Positions 31,036 through 42,218 of a stretch of 59,924 bases of DNA are shown here, piece by piece. Each line of letters starts with the position of its first letter. Position 1 is the first letter of the stretch. Below the pieces are notes generated by a model. That model was not told where the DNA came from. It saw only the letters and a program-made list of their open reading frames with translations, and did no database searches. The translations under genes and the position numbers were made by a program. This DNA comes from Candidatus Omnitrophota bacterium. GTDB taxonomy: Bacteria > Omnitrophota > Gorgyraeia > JACQQV01. The stretch covers positions 1 to 59,924 of the forward strand of contig JACQQV010000005.1 in the NCBI GenBank assembly GCA_016206785.1, given 5' to 3'.

Positions 31036-31758
31036 TTACATTGTAAATTTCTCGCCAAGGTAAATTTTCCGCGCCTCCGAACTCCTTAACAACTCCTCCG
31101 CGGTTCCAGAAATCAGGATCCGACCGTCCGCCATGAGGTACGAACGGTCGGTGACGGAGAGGGTTTCCCGGACATTGTGGTCTGTGAGAAGTATCCCGAG
31201 GCCTTTTCGTTTCAGTTCATGAATAATCTGCTGGCATTCGGAGACGGCAATCGGATCGACCCCGCTGAAGGGCTCATCCAGAAGAAGGAAAAGAGGATTG
31301 GTGACAAGGGCACGGGTGATTTCAAGCCGCCTCCGTTCCCCGCCGGAAAGCATGTACGCCTTCTGCTTGGCAAGAGGCGTGATATGAAGTTCGGAAAGAA
31401 GTTCACCGAGTCGTCTCTCCCTTGTCTTGGGAGGGATGTGGAGGGTTTCAAGGACCGCCATGATATTCTCCGCTACGGTGAGCCTTTGAAAAATAGACGG
31501 TTCCTGCGAGAGGTATCCGATGCCACACCGGGCCCGACGGTACATCGGTAAAGAGGTGATGTCCTGTTGGTCAAAGATGATCTCTCCGCTGTTCGGCAAC
31601 ACAAGCCCCATGATCATATAAAAGGTGGTCGTTTTCCCTGCCCCGTTCGGTCCCAAAAGGCCGACAATCTCTCCGCGCTTGACCGTAATGGCCACATCCC
31701 TCACCACCGGCCGGCCGTTATACGATTTAACGAGGTGCCTGGTCTCTAATAAATGCAC
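31036..31758 (-). CDS. lptB: LPS export ABC transporter ATP-binding protein LptB
   Basis: Cytoplasmic ATPase of the LptB2FGC complex that extracts LPS from the inner membrane. In the 240-residue product, Walker A GPNGAGKT is at 36-43, the signature LSGGE at 137-141, Walker B LLLDEP at 158-163 and the switch His in LTDHNVRET near 193-201. The start is GTG, preceded by GGAGG at 11 nt, and lies 32 bp inside the LptC/LptA gene. Walker A to signature spacing and the NVRETL segment are characteristic of LptB rather than LivG. Confidence 0.95.
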   Translation of the reverse strand: MHLLETRHLVKSYNGRPVVRDVAITVKRGEIVGLLGPNGAGKTTTFYMIMGLVLPNSGEIIFDQQDITSLPMYRRARCGIGYLSQEPSIFQRLTVAENIMAVLETLHIPPKTRERRLGELLSELHITPLAKQKAYMLSGGERRRLEITRALVTNPLFLLLDEPFSGVDPIAVSECQQIIHELKRKGLGILLTDHNVRETLSVTDRSYLMADGRILISGTAEELLRSSEARKIYLGEKFTM

Positions 31759-32620
31759 GTTTTTCTTTTTCCTCCGGCTTGATCAAAAGTTTTGGTTTGC
31801 CGACAAGGGTCACTTTCCCGAGCAGGGCATTATAGATCGCCTTGTCGCTATAGGAGACATTGTCTCCCCGTGTGATCCGGACATTCCCGGTTGCGATGAG
31901 TTCTTTCACATGATTCGTTTCCGGCTCAAAGGTGATATCCATCCGATCCGCCAGAAGTTCCCCTTCTTTGTCGATCGCTCTGACTTCGTCGTGGAAGACA
32001 GCGATATTGTGGGTATAATCGAGTTCCATCGGGCCTCTGGAGGTAATTTGAATGTCGGGCGCCATATGGACCTTGACCTCTTCCTTGAGGGCCACCTTTT
32101 TCAGATCGGGATAAGCCTCTGCGCCTTTTCCTTCCGTCATTAGAGTTCCTCTTTCGATCGTGAGCCTGTCTTCCGTCGAAAGTTTTTTCGAAGACCCGTT
32201 CCAATCGAGCGAATCCGTTTTGAGAGTGGCCCCATCGCTCGTCTGTGCAAACACATTCTCTTCAAGGTGCGCCTGTGCCGTGTGGCGGTCATAGGTGCCC
32301 CGTTCGGAGGTCACCGTCATCGTCGTCTTCCCTTCCATGGCAAGTTTCGGCTTTTCAAGTCTGGCAAGATCCCCTTCCAATGAAGCCTTCGTCCCCTGAA
32401 CCTCCCACTCCCGTTTTCCCTCCCTGGAGTATCCTGTAAATGAAAAGGTGTGGACCTCTTGTTCTGGAATGGTTTCCTCCGCAAAAGCCATCTGTCGAGT
32501 CGACAATGACAAATGACAAAGCACAAAATTCAAAATAAATCCAAAGCACAAATACCAAATGACAAAACCCCGTTTTGGAATTTGAATTTTGAATTTATTT
32601 TGTGCTTTGAATTTTGTCAT
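31727..32620 (-). CDS. LPS transport protein combining LptC-like and LptA-like domains
   Basis: Periplasmic bridge proteins for LPS transport appear joined in one 297-residue product. Residues about 53-190 resemble LptC (FSFTGYSREGKREWEVQG, then SERGTYDRHTAQAHLEENV), and residues about 190-290 resemble the LptA/OstA beta-jellyroll (MELDYTHNIAVFHDEV, IATGNVRITRGDN). The N-terminal 43 residues are encoded by a palindromic repeat (32502-32629): its A-rich arm gives a basic, polar n-region and its T-rich arm gives the hydrophobic segment VIWYLCFGFILNFVL. Without it no membrane anchor exists. It precedes lptB and follows lpxL. Confidence 0.82.
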   Translation of the reverse strand: MTKFKAQNKFKIQIPKRGFVIWYLCFGFILNFVLCHLSLSTRQMAFAEETIPEQEVHTFSFTGYSREGKREWEVQGTKASLEGDLARLEKPKLAMEGKTTMTVTSERGTYDRHTAQAHLEENVFAQTSDGATLKTDSLDWNGSSKKLSTEDRLTIERGTLMTEGKGAEAYPDLKKVALKEEVKVHMAPDIQITSRGPMELDYTHNIAVFHDEVRAIDKEGELLADRMDITFEPETNHVKELIATGNVRITRGDNVSYSDKAIYNALLGKVTLVGKPKLLIKPEEKEKRAFIRDQAPR

Positions 32621-32629
32621 TTGTCATTA
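32502..32629. repeat. Long palindromic repeat, family A, copy 2 (inside coding sequence)
   Basis: CAATGACAAATGACAAAGCAC at one end mirrors GTGCTTTGAATTTTGTCATTTGTCATT at the other, with further CAAA/TTTG-rich inverted sequence between. The element spans the junction of lpxL and the LptC/LptA gene. It encodes the last residues of LpxL (MTNDKIQSTK) in one frame and the signal anchor of LptC in another. Composition is unlike the flanking genes and like the copies at 11024 and 59626. Confidence 0.85.
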
Positions 32630-33524
32630 CCTTCTCGGGCCTCGTCTTCCACCGACGATGCATCCAGACCCATTGATCTGGAAACCGACGGATATACGAT
32701 TCTGTGACGGACATCCACCGTTCTGTAAGGCGATTCACCGCCTCTTCTTTATCCGATCCATTGGCCGGCCAGAGGGGTTCTTCGACGACGAGCCGATGCC
32801 TTCCATTTCCTTCCCGGATCATGAAACAAGGAATAACAGGTGCCCCTGAGGCAATGGCAAAACGGGCAGGGGCAACCGGGGTGTACGCCTCCTTCCCAAA
32901 AAAAGGAACAAAAATACCGTCGACAGAGTCAATATCCTGATCGGCGAGAATCCCGAGGAATTGATTTTGGTGAAGAATCCGAAGCATCTGTTTCGGAGAC
33001 TCATCGCGGTAAAGGTACTTCAGCCCTTCGCTTTGACGGATTTCGCTCAAGAGACGGTCAAACCGTTCATCGTAGACCTTCCGGATGACAATGATCCCTT
33101 GATATCCCTTGAGGGATAAGGCTCGGGCGAGAAGCTCCCAGTTCCCAAAATGGGCGACCAAGAGGACGCCCCCTTTCCCGCTTTGAAGGACTGTATCCAG
33201 TTTCGAAAGTCCCTCGAAGGAGACCCATCGGTTTAGCGTCTTTTGAGTGATTTTTGGAAAATAGATAAGTTCCGCAACCGTTTTTCCTAAATTTTGGAAG
33301 ACCGATTCCCCGACTTTAAAAATTTCGTGTGGCGTTTTTTCCTTGCCAAAAGCAAGCGTCAGGTGCTGAACGGTCTTCCGTCTTTCTTTCCCAAGAACCC
33401 AGAAAGCACTCCTCCCCAGGAAAGCACCAAGCGCGATGCCCCACGAAGAGGGCAGTTTCCTCAAGAGAAAGCGGATAAAAAGGGTCAGGCGATAAAGGAT
33501 TTTCCTCCGAAGGCGATTTTTCAT
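32595..33524 (-). CDS. lpxL: Lipid A acyltransferase, LpxL/HtrB family
   Basis: Inner-membrane enzyme adding a secondary acyl chain to Kdo-lipid A. The 309-residue product begins with a hydrophobic segment, and has HFGNWE with H125 and E130 (HX4E), LADQD near 194-198 and the C-terminal WVWMHRRWKTRP. The ATG at 33524 is used; a TTG two codons upstream is alternative. The final ten residues (MTNDKIQSTK) come from a palindromic repeat and are not family sequence. A clear promoter precedes it, so it probably opens the lpxL-LptC/A-lptB-tig-clpP transcript. A second LpxL domain lies at 49547-51496. Confidence 0.92.
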   Translation of the reverse strand: MKNRLRRKILYRLTLFIRFLLRKLPSSWGIALGAFLGRSAFWVLGKERRKTVQHLTLAFGKEKTPHEIFKVGESVFQNLGKTVAELIYFPKITQKTLNRWVSFEGLSKLDTVLQSGKGGVLLVAHFGNWELLARALSLKGYQGIIVIRKVYDERFDRLLSEIRQSEGLKYLYRDESPKQMLRILHQNQFLGILADQDIDSVDGIFVPFFGKEAYTPVAPARFAIASGAPVIPCFMIREGNGRHRLVVEEPLWPANGSDKEEAVNRLTERWMSVTESYIRRFPDQWVWMHRRWKTRPEKVMTNDKIQSTK

Positions 33525-33547
33525 GAACAATTATCCCCAAACTTATT

Positions 33548-33577
33548 ATTCTACAATATGTTATGCGGGATTGTCAA
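33548..33577 (-). promoter_or_regulatory. Sigma-70 promoter upstream of lpxL
   Basis: The minus strand has -35 TTGACA (33572-33577), an 18-bp spacer and -10 TAGAAT (33548-33553). The start site would lie about 15-20 bp before the lpxL ATG. The rest of 33525-33647 shows no other feature. Confidence 0.75.
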
Positions 33578-33647
33578 GAAAATTTGGAGGGATTGGGATG
33601 ACTAAGATTGAAAAAGGAAAAAATTGGATAATCGAATGACTTTACTC

Positions 33648-34757
33648 TTAAAAATCCAGACAAACAGCCGCAGCCTCAGCTAGCGCATCCGCATCATTAT
33701 CTGCTCTTGCGCAAACTCTCCAATTACGAACGTTAGATATCACAGTCTGCTCGACCCAACAATAACCTGAATCATTATCGATATGATACATCCTGCAGTA
33801 ACTAAGAGCGCAAAAATCATGTGGTTGGTAACCGGTGCAGATCACGTTATGAGTAATAGGGACGCCCATGCCTGATATGGTAGAGTTTAACCGAGGAATT
33901 CCCACATTTCCAAAACCATCCATGCGTATCCCTCCCGCAGGCACACTATTAATCCATGGAGCGATGACGAAATTAGAAGTGTTACTATTTCCATCTGTCT
34001 GGTTGCTGTAAATGATCCCCATATCTCCCGCTTGAGTTATTTGGTTCCATTGTAAATTAGCTGTTAAGCCAGAAACAAATCCCATCCAATTCACCCCCGG
34101 GGCCGGATTTCCATTTGTCATATACATGGTAGGGGCTGCTCCATTACTCGCCATCACATGAAACTTAGCGGTTGGGTTAGCAGTCCCAACTCCGACATTG
34201 CCGGTATTATTAACAACAAAATCATCCGCACCGACCGCAGACATACCAATACTGAAGAACCCCTGATCATCAACTCGGCTTAAACGTAAAGTGTTACCGA
34301 TAATTGGCCCGTCAGTCGTGTAAAATTTGTATGCTCGTGTACCTCCTGTTGAACCTTGAAGACGAAGCAAATCTGAAGAACCAAGAATGTCCAACTTCGC
34401 CCCCGGACTCGGCGTCCCGATACCGACATTCCAGGTGGCATCATTCGGATAGAGGTTAGGCGCGCTCAGCGTCCAGTGATTACTCCCCCCTGCCGCACCT
34501 CCCACAATGTCCCAGGTGAAGGTTGCTCCATTACAGAGAAGGAGCTGATTGGTTCCGCTATCATAGTACGTGAGACCGCTGCGGGTGGCATCACAAATGC
34601 CCGGGCTTGTTGTGGGAACGAATCTCACATTCTGATACTCCCCGAAAGGAGCGGGATAATAGGTCGTTAAGGTAATCTGTTCCTGGGCAATGGCAACAAG
34701 GCTACAGGTGAGAAGCAAAAGGAGAAGAAGGAAAAAGATTCTTTTATCGGAGTTCAT
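33648..34757 (-). CDS. Secreted surface protein with VGIGT repeats, paralogue 1
   Basis: Function unknown. The 369-residue product has a clear signal peptide (about 1-24, long leucine run) followed by QITLTTYYPAPFGEYQNVR, a motif that I link with large families in uncultured lineages. The mature part has repeats of the form NVGIGTxxPxxKLxV (near 110-126 and 186-202), as in tail fibres and trimeric surface fibres. The C-terminal 70 residues have eight cysteines, suggesting a disulfide-bonded head. A GGGAGG site precedes the ATG. Its 5' 147 bp are almost identical to those of the next gene. Confidence 0.8.
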   Translation of the reverse strand: MNSDKRIFFLLLLLLLTCSLVAIAQEQITLTTYYPAPFGEYQNVRFVPTTSPGICDATRSGLTYYDSGTNQLLLCNGATFTWDIVGGAAGGSNHWTLSAPNLYPNDATWNVGIGTPSPGAKLDILGSSDLLRLQGSTGGTRAYKFYTTDGPIIGNTLRLSRVDDQGFFSIGMSAVGADDFVVNNTGNVGVGTANPTAKFHVMASNGAAPTMYMTNGNPAPGVNWMGFVSGLTANLQWNQITQAGDMGIIYSNQTDGNSNTSNFVIAPWINSVPAGGIRMDGFGNVGIPRLNSTISGMGVPITHNVICTGYQPHDFCALSYCRMYHIDNDSGYCWVEQTVISNVRNWRVCARADNDADALAEAAAVCLDF

Positions 34758-34773
34758 GGCGTGCGCCTCCCTT
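34627..34773. repeat. Duplicated 5' cassette, copy A
   Basis: This 147-bp block (ribosome-binding site, signal peptide and the first 44 or so codons of the secreted protein) matches 35805-35951 at all but one base that I can find. Sequence similarity drops away on both sides. It points to recent duplication or gene conversion. Confidence 0.9.
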
Positions 34774-34810
34774 CAATGAGACAATGACTTTAAGTTTTTA
34801 TACTATTGAT

Positions 34811-35935
34811 TTAGAGACAGATACAATGCTCGCCTGATCCCCACATAGACAAACAACCGCCGATATTAAAATTGCCGCTGGCATCTTCGGAAAAAAGACA
34901 TCCTCTACCGATCTGTGCACAGCGAGTTGCACAAGGCGTACCGTTAGGGGACCAAACATATACTAAAGCATTTCCATAGTCTGTGTTCGCGGCATTGTAA
35001 AATCGAATATTCCACCCTCGATACGCTCCGCTACCCATCATTCCAATATCACCGCCTTGTACCATAATAGAAAGAGGATCAGAAGGTACAGGGGGGTTGC
35101 TAAAACCACTTTGTTGCGCAAATAGCATAGGAGTGGTTAAAGCGCCTCCAATAGTGAGCCTCGCAGACGGTTTTATTCCCCCTATACCAATACCCACATA
35201 TCCATCCCCATAGACCACAAATTGATCGATGCCGGCGTTGTTCACGGCAAGGGCCTTGGTGTTCGCTCTATTCGCAGTACTTAAGATACCGTAATTCCAG
35301 TCGGTGGCATAAGGAGCATTCACGTTAAGTTTCACATTGCCGGGGGAAGAAGTTCCGATCCCGACATTGCCGTTTACACCGGATATTGTTGGACCAGATG
35401 ATCCTAGCTTGATATGCCCTTGAGTAGCATCTGGGATCCCGTAAAGACCCATTGTGTTGGCTATATCAATATCCACCAACTTTGTATCGTTACCGACAAT
35501 TAAAGCATCCCCAGAGAAAGTATCGGATTTAACCAGCGCTGTACCAGCAACATTAAGTTTGTATACAGGATCCGTCGTTCCAATCCCCACATTCGAGCTT
35601 AAAGTTGTGGGATAGAGGTTACTTCCCGACAGTGTCCAGAGACTACTCCCGCCCCCTCCACCCCCCCCTCCCAAAACAGCCCAGGTGCTACTTCCCCCGT
35701 TACAATAAAGGATTTCGTTGGTGGTAGAGTTGTAGAACATAAGACCCGTTTGGGTCGCCGTACAAGACGTTCCTGAGGTTGCTCCTGTGGTTGGGACAAG
35801 TCTTACATTCTGATACTCCCCGAAAGGAGCGGGATAATAGGTCGTTAAGGTAATCTGTTCCTGGGCAATGGCGACAAGGCTACAGGTGAGAAGCAAAAGG
35901 AGAAGAAGGAAAAAGATTCTTTTATCGGAGTTCAT
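34811..35935 (-). CDS. Secreted surface protein with VGIGT repeats, paralogue 2
   Basis: Function unknown. The 374-residue product shares the first 45 residues with paralogue 1 almost exactly, then diverges. It has NVGIGTTDPVYKLNVAG and NVGIGTSSPGNVKLNV type repeats, a glycine-rich linker near 90-98 and a C-terminal Cys-rich end (seven Cys in the last 45 residues or so). This layout suggests an exported, fibre-like surface protein with a variable tip. It has its own promoter with an extended -10 element and lies downstream of the kdsC terminator, so it is a separate transcription unit. Confidence 0.8.
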   Translation of the reverse strand: MNSDKRIFFLLLLLLLTCSLVAIAQEQITLTTYYPAPFGEYQNVRLVPTTGATSGTSCTATQTGLMFYNSTTNEILYCNGGSSTWAVLGGGGGGGGSSLWTLSGSNLYPTTLSSNVGIGTTDPVYKLNVAGTALVKSDTFSGDALIVGNDTKLVDIDIANTMGLYGIPDATQGHIKLGSSGPTISGVNGNVGIGTSSPGNVKLNVNAPYATDWNYGILSTANRANTKALAVNNAGIDQFVVYGDGYVGIGIGGIKPSARLTIGGALTTPMLFAQQSGFSNPPVPSDPLSIMVQGGDIGMMGSGAYRGWNIRFYNAANTDYGNALVYVWSPNGTPCATRCAQIGRGCLFSEDASGNFNIGGCLSMWGSGEHCICL

Positions 35936-35951
35936 GGCGTGCGCCTCCCTT
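35805..35951. repeat. Duplicated 5' cassette, copy B
   Basis: Partner of 34627-34773 with one base difference (GGCGACAAGG here against GGCAACAAGG). Both copies end at the same point before the promoter region, in CTCCCTT on the plus strand. Confidence 0.9.
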
Positions 35952-35970
35952 TTTTATGGCTTCATTGACA

Positions 35971-35979
35971 AGTATACCA
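35971..35979 (-). promoter_or_regulatory. Extended -10 promoter for secreted paralogue 2
   Basis: The minus strand reads TGGTATACT, that is TGnTATACT, about 30 bp before the ATG of the secreted protein. No good -35 box is present at 17 bp, which is acceptable for an extended -10 promoter. It lies just past the kdsC terminator. Confidence 0.5.
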
Positions 35980-36001
35980 TATGGAAAACGGGGGGACGTT
36001 T

Positions 36002-36048
36002 AAAAACAAAAAGGTTGTGCAAAGGGTGAATTGGCACTTTGCACAACC
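36002..36048 (-). terminator. Strong intrinsic terminator after kdsC
   Basis: GGTTGTGCAAAG and CTTTGCACAACC form a perfect 12-bp stem with a 12-nt loop, followed on the minus strand by TTTTTGTTTTT. A T run also follows on the plus strand, so it may work both ways. It lies within 10 bp of the kdsC stop and ends the long LPS operon. Confidence 0.92.
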
Positions 36049-36054
36049 GTTTTT

Positions 36055-36588
36055 TTACCGGTGATTGGTGTACTCGGCGACGAGGGCGTCGTACTTCTCC
36101 TGACTCTTCAAAATGAGATCTACCACCTCCCGGACCGCCCCCCGCCCCCCTTTGCGCTGGGTGACATAGCCGCTTCGCGTACGCACCTCCTCGACGGCGT
36201 TCGGGACACTGACCGGGAGCCCTGCCTCCACAAGGATCGGGAGATCCAAAAGGTCATCCCCGATAAAGCAGACCTCCTCGTCGGTCACACGAAACTTTCG
36301 CTTCACCTTTTGGTAGACTTTCCATTTGTCCAATGCATTTTGGTAGACCTTGGACACATGGCTGTCGCGCGCCCGTCGCTGGACGACCGGTGATTTTTTG
36401 GCGGTGATGATGACCGTCTTGATACCGGCCTTTGAAAGAAGATAGATCCCGAAACCATCTTGAACGTCAAAACATTTGAGTTCATCCCCTGCATCGCCGT
36501 AGATGATCCGTCCGTCGGTTAAGACCCCGTCGACATCGAGGATGAGTAGCTTCACCTTTTGGGCGCGTTCTCTGATAGCTGAGTCCAT
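36055..36588 (-). CDS. kdsC: 3-deoxy-D-manno-octulosonate 8-phosphate phosphatase
   Basis: HAD-family phosphatase (C0 type, no cap domain) that removes phosphate from Kdo 8-phosphate. The 177-residue product has DVDGVLTDG with nucleophile D18 and D20, the IITAKKS motif near 60-66 (Ser/Thr and Lys), and GDDLLDLP near 115-122. The length fits the family. The gene is last in the run from the sugar transferases to kdsC and is followed by a strong terminator. Confidence 0.95.
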   Translation of the reverse strand: MDSAIRERAQKVKLLILDVDGVLTDGRIIYGDAGDELKCFDVQDGFGIYLLSKAGIKTVIITAKKSPVVQRRARDSHVSKVYQNALDKWKVYQKVKRKFRVTDEEVCFIGDDLLDLPILVEAGLPVSVPNAVEEVRTRSGYVTQRKGGRGAVREVVDLILKSQEKYDALVAEYTNHR

Positions 36589-36592
36589 TATG

Positions 36593-36672
36593 GGATTTCG
36601 TATCTCGTATCTCGTGAAGTGTATCTCGTATTTTGTTCGACGAACGACGCTTCACGCTTCACGAACGACGAT
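36593..36672. repeat. Short repeat, family B, copy 2
   Basis: The whole gap between kdsC and the PilB-like gene is CGTATCTCGTGAAGTGTATCTCG-type sequence followed by CTTCACGCTTCACGAACGACG. Its reverse complement matches 16237-16290, with an extra ACGAACGACG unit. No coding capacity is seen. Confidence 0.75.
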
Positions 36673-37998
36673 TTAACTTTCTCGGGTGACACGGAGCACC
36701 TCCTCGATGGTCGTAACACCGGCCCTCGCCTTGTCCAAACCGTCATCCCGAAGGGTGCGCATCCCTCCTCGTAGCGCGGCCGCATTGATCGCGTCCGTCG
36801 CACTCTTGGCAACAATGAGATTCCGGATCTCATCGTTCATTTCCATCAGTTCAAAGATCCCGATCCGGCCCCGGTAGCCGATCTGACGACAGGTCGCACA
36901 CCCTTTCCCCCGGTAAAAAGGAGCACTTTGTGGAACCTCTTTTTTACTTTCCACTTCTTTCTCTGGCTCCATGATATAGAATTCTCCTTTCCGTTCCGGG
37001 CTCCATTTCCCCCGTTTCTCCGAAGGCGTGGGCGGGGCAAATTCCTGAAGGACCGCCTCGGGAGGGGCGTAGTCTATTTTACAACCGTTGCAAATCTTTC
37101 GAACGAGCCGTTGGGCCAAGACGCCGATGAGCGATGAAGAAATAAGGAAAGGTTCGATGCCCATATCGACGAGGCGGGTCACCGCCCCTGCGGCATCATT
37201 GGTATGAAGGGTGCTAAAAACAAGATGACCGGTGAGAGAAGCGCGGATGGCGATCTCCGCCGTTTCAAGATCACGAATTTCCCCGACGAGAATAATGTTG
37301 GGATCCTGCCGCAGGACGGAGCGAAGGCCATTGGCAAAGGTGAGTCCTACTTTTGGGTTGACCTGCCCTTGATTCACCCCTTTCAACTGATATTCCACCG
37401 GATCCTCCAGGGTAATGATATTCAGTTGCGGAGAATTAAGAATGGAGAGGACCGCATAAAGGGTGGAGGTCTTGCCACTATTCGTAGGACCTGTCACAAA
37501 GATCATCCCATTCGGCCGTTTGATGAGTGTCTCAAATTTCGATTGAACAGCCTCCGAAAGGCCCAGTTCGTTCAGGGTCCGGAAGGTGACCTCCTTATCC
37601 AGGATGCGGACGGCAATCTTTTCCCCCAAGATCGTCGGGAAAGTAGAAACACGGACATCCACATCCCGCGTCCCGGCCCGGAGACCGAACCGCCCATCCT
37701 GAGGGGTGTGGGTCCTGCCGACATCTGGATCAAGTTCTGCCATCACCTTGATGCGGGGAATAATCGGAAGGGCGTCCCTTCGAAGGGTGAGCATGTCATA
37801 GAGAATGCCGTCGATCCGATAACGGACACGGAGGGAGTCTTTGGTCGGTTCGATATGGACGTCGCTTGCCCTTTCCTCGATCGCCTGCGCCAGGATCAAA
37901 TCGACCACCTGAATCACAAGAGGATTGTCCAGACTGGCCCCCTTGGCACCACTCGTAAAAACGAGTTCATCGTATTTCTCTTTAAGTGTCTTGATCAT
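36673..37998 (-). CDS. Type II secretion / type IV pilus assembly ATPase (GspE/PilB family), short form
   Basis: Hexameric ATPase that powers pilus or pseudopilus assembly. The 441-residue product has Walker A GPTNSGKT (170-177), Walker B ILVGEIRD near 236-243, the ASDVHIEP motif (44-51), and four zinc-binding cysteines (C303, C306, C367, C370). It lacks the usual N-terminal domain of about 120-150 residues. The 60-residue stretch between the two Cys pairs holds a charged insertion. The start overlaps kdsD by 4 nt. No other pilus gene adjoins it; a prepilin peptidase lies at the far end of the window. Confidence 0.9.
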   Translation of the reverse strand: MIKTLKEKYDELVFTSGAKGASLDNPLVIQVVDLILAQAIEERASDVHIEPTKDSLRVRYRIDGILYDMLTLRRDALPIIPRIKVMAELDPDVGRTHTPQDGRFGLRAGTRDVDVRVSTFPTILGEKIAVRILDKEVTFRTLNELGLSEAVQSKFETLIKRPNGMIFVTGPTNSGKTSTLYAVLSILNSPQLNIITLEDPVEYQLKGVNQGQVNPKVGLTFANGLRSVLRQDPNIILVGEIRDLETAEIAIRASLTGHLVFSTLHTNDAAGAVTRLVDMGIEPFLISSSLIGVLAQRLVRKICNGCKIDYAPPEAVLQEFAPPTPSEKRGKWSPERKGEFYIMEPEKEVESKKEVPQSAPFYRGKGCATCRQIGYRGRIGIFELMEMNDEIRNLIVAKSATDAINAAALRGGMRTLRDDGLDKARAGVTTIEEVLRVTRES

Positions 37999-38974
37999 GT
38001 GAGATCTCTAAAAGAAGGAGACACAAGACCGACCCGCAAAAGGTCCTGAACATCGAGAAGTCCGATGGGACGGTGTGAAGCATCGACAACCGGCATCTCG
38101 TCGATCCGTTTCTCCTCGAGGATCCGGAGCGCCTCGGTGGCGAGCCGCTCAGGGGAAATGGTGACCGGATGACGCGTCATGACCGACCGGATAGGCACCT
38201 TGGAGAGATCCGCTTCCTTTTCCAGGTGGCGTCGTAAGTCTCCGTCGGTAAAGATACCGACAAGCCTTCCCTTTGGGTTCACGATCGAGGCACTCCCTGC
38301 CCGCGCGCGGGTAATGGCAAAAAGGGCCTCACGGACCGTCGCAGATTCCTTAACGATCGGATTGGCCCGACCGGTCCGCATCAAATCCTTGACCTTCAAA
38401 AGCTGTTTGGCAAGATTTCCTCCCGGATGATAAAAAGCGAAATCATCCGCTTTGAAACGCCGTCTCTCCTGAAGTTCCACGGCGAGGGCATCTCCCATCG
38501 CCAGCATCGCCGTCGTCGACGCCGTGGGGGCAAGTCCGAGGGGGCAGGCCTCCCGTCGGATCGTGACATCTAAGACATAGTCACTATTTTTCGCAAGGGT
38601 TGAACGCACACTTCCCGTAATGGCAATGAGTTTCGCTCCAATTTTTTTGATGAGCGGAAGGAGCCTCACAAGTTCCTCTGTCTCTCCACTATTGGAGAGG
38701 GCGACGACCACGTCTGATTTGGTCACGCGGCCAAGATCTCCATGAAGGGCCTCCGCGGGATGAAGCCAGAGACTCGGACTCCCTGTTGAGGAAAGGGTCG
38801 CGGAAAGTTTCTGGCCGATAATCCCCGGTTTGCCCATGCCGGTCACGACAATCCTCCCTTTGACCGAAAGGAGTGCCTTGACCGCCTCTTCAAAAGAATG
38901 ATTGAGTCGCGGAATGAGAGAGCGGACCGCATCCGCTTCAATCTTCAACACCTCTTTGGCCCGACGTAGAGACA

Positions 38975-38975
<1 letters not shown>
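37995..38975 (-). CDS. kdsD: Arabinose-5-phosphate isomerase (SIS and CBS domains)
   Basis: Interconverts ribulose 5-phosphate and arabinose 5-phosphate, the first committed step to Kdo. The 326-residue product has a SIS domain (about 35-170, with VTGMGKPGIIGQKL near 44-57 and SNSGETEELV near 95-104) and two CBS domains (about 205-326). The PTASTTAMLAMGDALA segment near 149-164 is typical of the KpsF/GutQ family. Overlaps are TAATG with kdsA and ATGA with the PilB-like gene. Confidence 0.94.

Positions 38976-42205
<3,230 letters not shown>

Positions 42206-42218
<13 letters not shown>

Noticed and set aside
34797-34827. Possible promoter (TTGTAT, 18 bp, TATAAA) for secreted paralogue 1
   Set aside because: Both boxes are weak, and the -35 lies in the end of the upstream gene; it is not strong enough to list as a feature.
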